Below are positions 61,102 to 64,000 of a stretch of DNA of 64,000 bases, one piece after another. The DNA comes from Burkholderia cepacia. GTDB lineage: Bacteria; Pseudomonadota; Gammaproteobacteria; Burkholderiales; Burkholderiaceae. The position numbers were made by a program, and so were the translations under genes. Below the pieces are notes generated by a model, which did not search any database, was not told the DNA's origin, and saw nothing but the letters and a program-made list of their open reading frames with translations. Numbering within the stretch: the stretch's first letter is position 1; the number at the start of each line of letters is the position of its first letter. The stretch spans positions 248,001 through 312,000 of the forward strand of contig NZ_CP013444.1 in assembly GCF_001718835.1 (NCBI RefSeq). Direction: 5' to 3'.

Positions 61102-62397
61102 ATGGTGTCCCGTCGACAATTTCTCAGCCACTCGGGCGCGGCGCTGCTCGGTGCGGCGATGGTCAGCAAGGCCGGCGCCGCGTCGTTGCCCGACGCGCCC
61201 ACGATGGCGAAAACCGGCACGCAGCCGCCGCTCGTGCCGCCGAACGGCCGGCCGTACACGCCCGTCGCGACGCTGAACGGCTGGACGCTGCCGTGGCGGA
61301 TGAAGAACGGCTGGAAGGAGTTTCACCTGACGGCCGAGCCCGTCGTGCGCGAGATGGCGCCCGGCATGAACGCGAATCTGTGGGGCTACAACGGCCAGTC
61401 GCCCGGTCCGACGATCGAGGCCGTCGAAGGCGACAAGGTGCGCATCTTCGTGACCAACCGGCTGCCCGAGCACACGACGATCCACTGGCACGGGCTGCGG
61501 CTGCCGAACGGGATGGATGGCGTCGGCGGCCTCACGCAGCCGCATATCCCGCCCGGCAGGACCTTCGTCTACGAGTTCCAGCTGGAAGCGCACGGCACGT
61601 TCATGTATCACCCGCACGCCGACGAGATGGTGCAGATGGCGATGGGGATGATGGGCATGTTCATCGTGCACCCGAAGGATCGCGGCACGATGCCGGTCGA
61701 TCGCGACTTCGTGTTCCTGCTCGCCGCGTACGACATCGATCCCGGCAGCTACACGCCGCGCGTGAACGAGATGACCGACTTCAACATGTGGACGTTCAAC
61801 TCGCGCGTGTTCCCGGGCATCGATCCGCTGCCGGTGCGCGCGGGCGACCGCGTGCGGATTCGTTTCGGCAACCTGACGATGACGAACCATCCGATTCACC
61901 TGCACGGCTACAGCTTCGAAGTCGCGGGCACCGACGGCGGCTGGATTCCACCGGCGGCGCGCTGGCCGGAAGTGACGGCCGATGTCGCGGTGGGCCAGAT
62001 GCGCGCGATCGAGTTCACGGCCGATCGCCCGGGCGACTGGGCATTCCACTGCCACAAGTCGCATCACACGATGAATGCGATGGGCCACCAGGTGCCGAAC
62101 CTGATCGGCGTGCCGCAGCAGGATCTCGCGAGGAAGATCGGCAAGCTCGTGCCCGACTACATGGCGATGGGCAGCACGGGCGGCGCGATGGGCGGCATGG
62201 AGATGCCGCTGCCCGACAACACGCTGCCGATGATGACGGGTACCGGCCCGTTCGGGCCGCTGGAGATGGGCGGCATGTTCACGGTCTGCAAGGTGCGGCA
62301 GGGGCTCGGCCGCAACGACTATCGCGATCCGGGCTGGTTCCGGCATCCGAAGGGCACCGTCGCGTACGAGTACACCGGCGAACTGCCGGACGGCTGA
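61102..62397 (+). CDS. Tat-exported multicopper oxidase (copper resistance)
   Basis: A 431-residue multicopper oxidase with a twin-arginine signal SRRQFLSHSGAALLGAAM. The copper ligands are IHWHG (128-130), YHPHADE (170-172), NHPIHLHGYSF and WAFHCHKSHHTMNAMGHQ, giving the type 1 and trinuclear sites. A Met-rich region (GAMGGMEMPLPD, TLPMMTG) may bind Cu(I). It oxidises Cu(I) to the less toxic Cu(II) in the periplasm. ATG 61102 is 1 bp after the stop of the TolC-type gene. Shorter than typical PcoA/CopA (about 600). Confidence 0.93.
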   Translation: MVSRRQFLSHSGAALLGAAMVSKAGAASLPDAPTMAKTGTQPPLVPPNGRPYTPVATLNGWTLPWRMKNGWKEFHLTAEPVVREMAPGMNANLWGYNGQSPGPTIEAVEGDKVRIFVTNRLPEHTTIHWHGLRLPNGMDGVGGLTQPHIPPGRTFVYEFQLEAHGTFMYHPHADEMVQMAMGMMGMFIVHPKDRGTMPVDRDFVFLLAAYDIDPGSYTPRVNEMTDFNMWTFNSRVFPGIDPLPVRAGDRVRIRFGNLTMTNHPIHLHGYSFEVAGTDGGWIPPAARWPEVTADVAVGQMRAIEFTADRPGDWAFHCHKSHHTMNAMGHQVPNLIGVPQQDLARKIGKLVPDYMAMGSTGGAMGGMEMPLPDNTLPMMTGTGPFGPLEMGGMFTVCKVRQGLGRNDYRDPGWFRHPKGTVAYEYTGELPDG

Positions 62398-62463
62398 ACG
62401 ACACAACCAGGCCGGGCCTGACCCGGCCGACCGTTTCATCCCCTCAACCCTGGAGAAAGCACG

Positions 62464-62811
62464 ATGAAAAAAGCACTTGTTTCGATTGCGATGGGCTGCG
62501 CCCTCGCGTTCTCGGCCGCGTCGCATGCGGCCGGCGAGATGGGCAACATGGACATGGGCGGCGGCGCGAAGCAGGGCGCCGAAGCGGCGAGCGGCATGTC
62601 GCACGGCGAAATCCGCAAGGTCGACACGGCTGCGGCCAGGCTGACGATCAAGCACGGCCCGCTCGAAAACCTCGGGATGGACGCGATGACGATGGTGTTC
62701 AAGGTGAAGGACCCGGCGATGCTGTCGCAGGTGAAGGCGGGCGACAGGATCGATTTCGTCGCGGAAGACGTGAACGGAGCGCTGACCGTCACGAAGCTGC
62801 AGAAGCAGTGA
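62464..62811 (+). CDS. CusF-like periplasmic copper-binding protein
   Basis: A 115-residue secreted protein. A signal peptide ends at ASHAAGEM, followed by a Met/Gly-rich stretch (MGNMDMGGG). The CusF beta barrel has GEIRKVDTAAARLTIKHGPL and GMDAMTMVFKVKDP. By alignment with E. coli CusF, H36, M47 and M49 are kept but W44 is replaced by M. It carries Cu(I) in the periplasm. It is between the oxidase and CopC in the operon. Confidence 0.9.
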   Translation: MKKALVSIAMGCALAFSAASHAAGEMGNMDMGGGAKQGAEAASGMSHGEIRKVDTAAARLTIKHGPLENLGMDAMTMVFKVKDPAMLSQVKAGDRIDFVAEDVNGALTVTKLQKQ

Positions 62812-62827
62812 CGAGACGAGCCCCGAC

Positions 62828-63202
62828 ATGAAGACATTCACCCTCAAGCACTTCGCCGGACTGGCCGCGACCGGCGCCCTGGCGTTCGCGCCGGTTGCAG
62901 CGCTGGCGCACGGCAAGCTGGAGAGCGCGGTGCCCGCATCGGGCAGCACGGTCGATGCCGCGCCCGACGTGTTGCGCCTTGCCTTCAACGAAGACCTCGA
63001 ACCGACCTTCAGTTCGGTCAAGGTATCCGACGCAGGCGGCGCCGCCGTCACGAAGGAGAAGGCCAAGGTCGACGCGTCCGCGCCGCGCGTGATGACCGTC
63101 GCGATGCCGAAGCTCGGGCCCGGCGCGTACACGGTGCAGTGGGCCGCGATGACGGCCGATGCGCACAAGACCAAAGGCACCTACGTGTTCAGGGTGAAGT
63201 GA
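62828..63202 (+). CDS. copC: copper-binding protein CopC
   Basis: A 124-residue secreted protein. The signal peptide ends at ALAHG, so the mature chain starts with the histidine that is a Cu(II) ligand in CopC. LESAVPASGSTVDAAPDVLR, LAFNEDLEPTFSSV and WAAMTADAHKTKGTYVFRV are typical; D and H in ADAHKTKG complete the Cu(II) site. The Met-rich Cu(I) loop of Pseudomonas CopC is missing, as in the Cu(II)-only group. Its stop overlaps the start of copD by one base. Confidence 0.93.
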   Translation: MKTFTLKHFAGLAATGALAFAPVAALAHGKLESAVPASGSTVDAAPDVLRLAFNEDLEPTFSSVKVSDAGGAAVTKEKAKVDASAPRVMTVAMPKLGPGAYTVQWAAMTADAHKTKGTYVFRVK

Positions 63203-64000
63203 TGAACGACGGGTTCCTCGGCATCTTGAGGCTGGTCGCGGTCGCCGTGCAGAACGTCGGCTTCGCCGTCGTCGTCGGTGCGCTGCTCGGCAGCCGCTGG
63301 CTCGCGCGCGGCGCATCCGACTGGCAGGCGGGCATGGCTCGGCGTCTGGTCGCGACGCTGCGCATCGCGTCCGTCGTATCGCTGGTCGCGAGCATCGTCG
63401 CGTTCTGGGCGCACTGCGCGCTGATGAGCGAGTCGACGCTGTTCGAAGCAGGGCCGGCCGTGTGCGCGATGCTCGCGGGCACGGGGTTCGGTCATGCGTG
63501 GCTGGCCGGCGCCGGCTTCACGCTTTGCATCGTCGTGCTGTCGTTTCTGCCGTCACGAAGCGACGCGCGTGTTCCGTTCGCGATGTGGATTGCGCTGGCG
63601 GGTGTCGCGCTCGCGCGCAGCAACGCCGGGCATCCGGTGGACGCAGGGCTGTTCAGCGTGCCGGTGTGGATCGACTGGCTGCATCTGCTGGCGATCAGCG
63701 CGTGGGTCGGGCTCGTGCTGGTGACGACGTATGCGGTGATGCCGTCCCTGATTCGCGCTCCGGGAAGTGAATACCGGAACGGCGCATCGTTCGTGCAATC
63801 GCTCTCCGATGCATCGACGTGGGCGCTGATCGTCCTGTTCAGTACGGGCGCATACAACGGATGGCGCGGAGTCAGTACGCCTTCGAACCTGCTGGCGTCC
63901 GCTTATGGGCAGGTGCTGCTGCTGAAGCTCGCGCTGGTGCTGATCGCCGCGGCGCTCGGCGGACACAACCGCTTCTTCGGGATGCCGAAGCTGTTGGCCG
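63202..64000 (+). CDS. copD: copper-resistance membrane protein CopD (partial)
   Basis: The frame from ATG 63202 is open to the window end, 266 codons seen. It begins MNDGFLGILRLVAVAVQNVG and has at least six membrane segments. NAGHPVDAGLFSVPVWIDWL and LLAISAWVGLVLVTTY are the CopD-domain pattern with histidines at the membrane face; TGAYNGWRGVSTPSNLLASA follows. With CopC it takes copper into the cytoplasm. The 3' end is outside the window. Confidence 0.9.
   Translation, partial: MNDGFLGILRLVAVAVQNVGFAVVVGALLGSRWLARGASDWQAGMARRLVATLRIASVVSLVASIVAFWAHCALMSESTLFEAGPAVCAMLAGTGFGHAWLAGAGFTLCIVVLSFLPSRSDARVPFAMWIALAGVALARSNAGHPVDAGLFSVPVWIDWLHLLAISAWVGLVLVTTYAVMPSLIRAPGSEYRNGASFVQSLSDASTWALIVLFSTGAYNGWRGVSTPSNLLASAYGQVLLLKLALVLIAAALGGHNRFFGMPKLLA

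Noticed and set aside
1..64000. Insertion sequences, prophage genes, tRNA-linked integration sites
   Set aside because: No transposase, integrase or tRNA was found on either strand, despite clear rearrangements in the fimbrial region.

Overview
The window is GC-rich, densely coded DNA that looks like a Burkholderia (cepacia-complex type) replicon, probably a secondary chromosome. This is inferred from codon use, an ACC deaminase gene acdS with its divergent Lrp-type regulator acdR, an OXA-type class D beta-lactamase, a Gram-negative general porin, a glycine betaine/choline-type ABC importer, many LysR regulators and a copper-resistance island. No tRNA, rRNA, CRISPR array or transposase was seen.

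Region 1 (1-15700) is a chaperone-usher fimbria locus with its own two-component system, followed by broken relatives of the same locus. The intact set is response regulator (164), hybrid kinase (910), a long AT-rich promoter region, major pilin (4589), chaperone (5238), usher (6080) and tip adhesin (8633). Then come a second response regulator cut by a 64-bp deletion (10253), an inverted usher-tail plus adhesin unit (12630-10886), scraps of a second kinase (12866-13257), a second pilin promoter fused to an usher tail (13473-14115), a further complete adhesin (14264) and the tail of yet another adhesin (15444). Each extra adhesin is preceded by a retained usher 3' end. This looks like a store of alternative tip-adhesin cassettes or its decaying remains.

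Region 2 (15704-25163): acdS/acdR; a HAD hydrolase; a stray C-terminal piece of a pyruvate dehydrogenase E1 gene; a frameshifted acyltransferase overlapping an OXA beta-lactamase; a porin; and a three-gene betaine-type ABC importer.

Region 3 (25662-30299) resembles the Fap functional-amyloid system: a secreted Gly/Ala/Ser-rich protein, two small secreted proteins with an RGG motif, a C39-family peptidase (FapD-like) and a convergent coiled-coil plus beta-barrel outer-membrane protein (FapF-like).

Region 4 (30843-45290) is catabolic. It has an MFS carrier, an enolase-superfamily dehydratase, a GMC dehydrogenase and an aldehyde dehydrogenase with a LysR regulator. After a ParDE-type toxin-antitoxin pair and two unknown genes comes a second set: a formaldehyde-activating-enzyme homologue, an aldo/keto reductase, an aldehyde dehydrogenase and a divergent LysR.

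Region 5 (45334-56519) holds housekeeping and unknown genes: LysR, DUF3422, GNAT, AraC, two alpha/beta hydrolases, DUF1801, MipA, a DUF4118 membrane protein and a secreted nuclease. Region 6 (56589-64000) is a copper island: a CusS/CusR-type two-component pair diverges from an operon for a His/Cys-rich protein, a small secreted protein, a TolC-type lipoprotein, a multicopper oxidase, a CusF-like protein, CopC and CopD, the last cut by the window edge. Two matching inverted repeats between the two units are the likely response-regulator sites.
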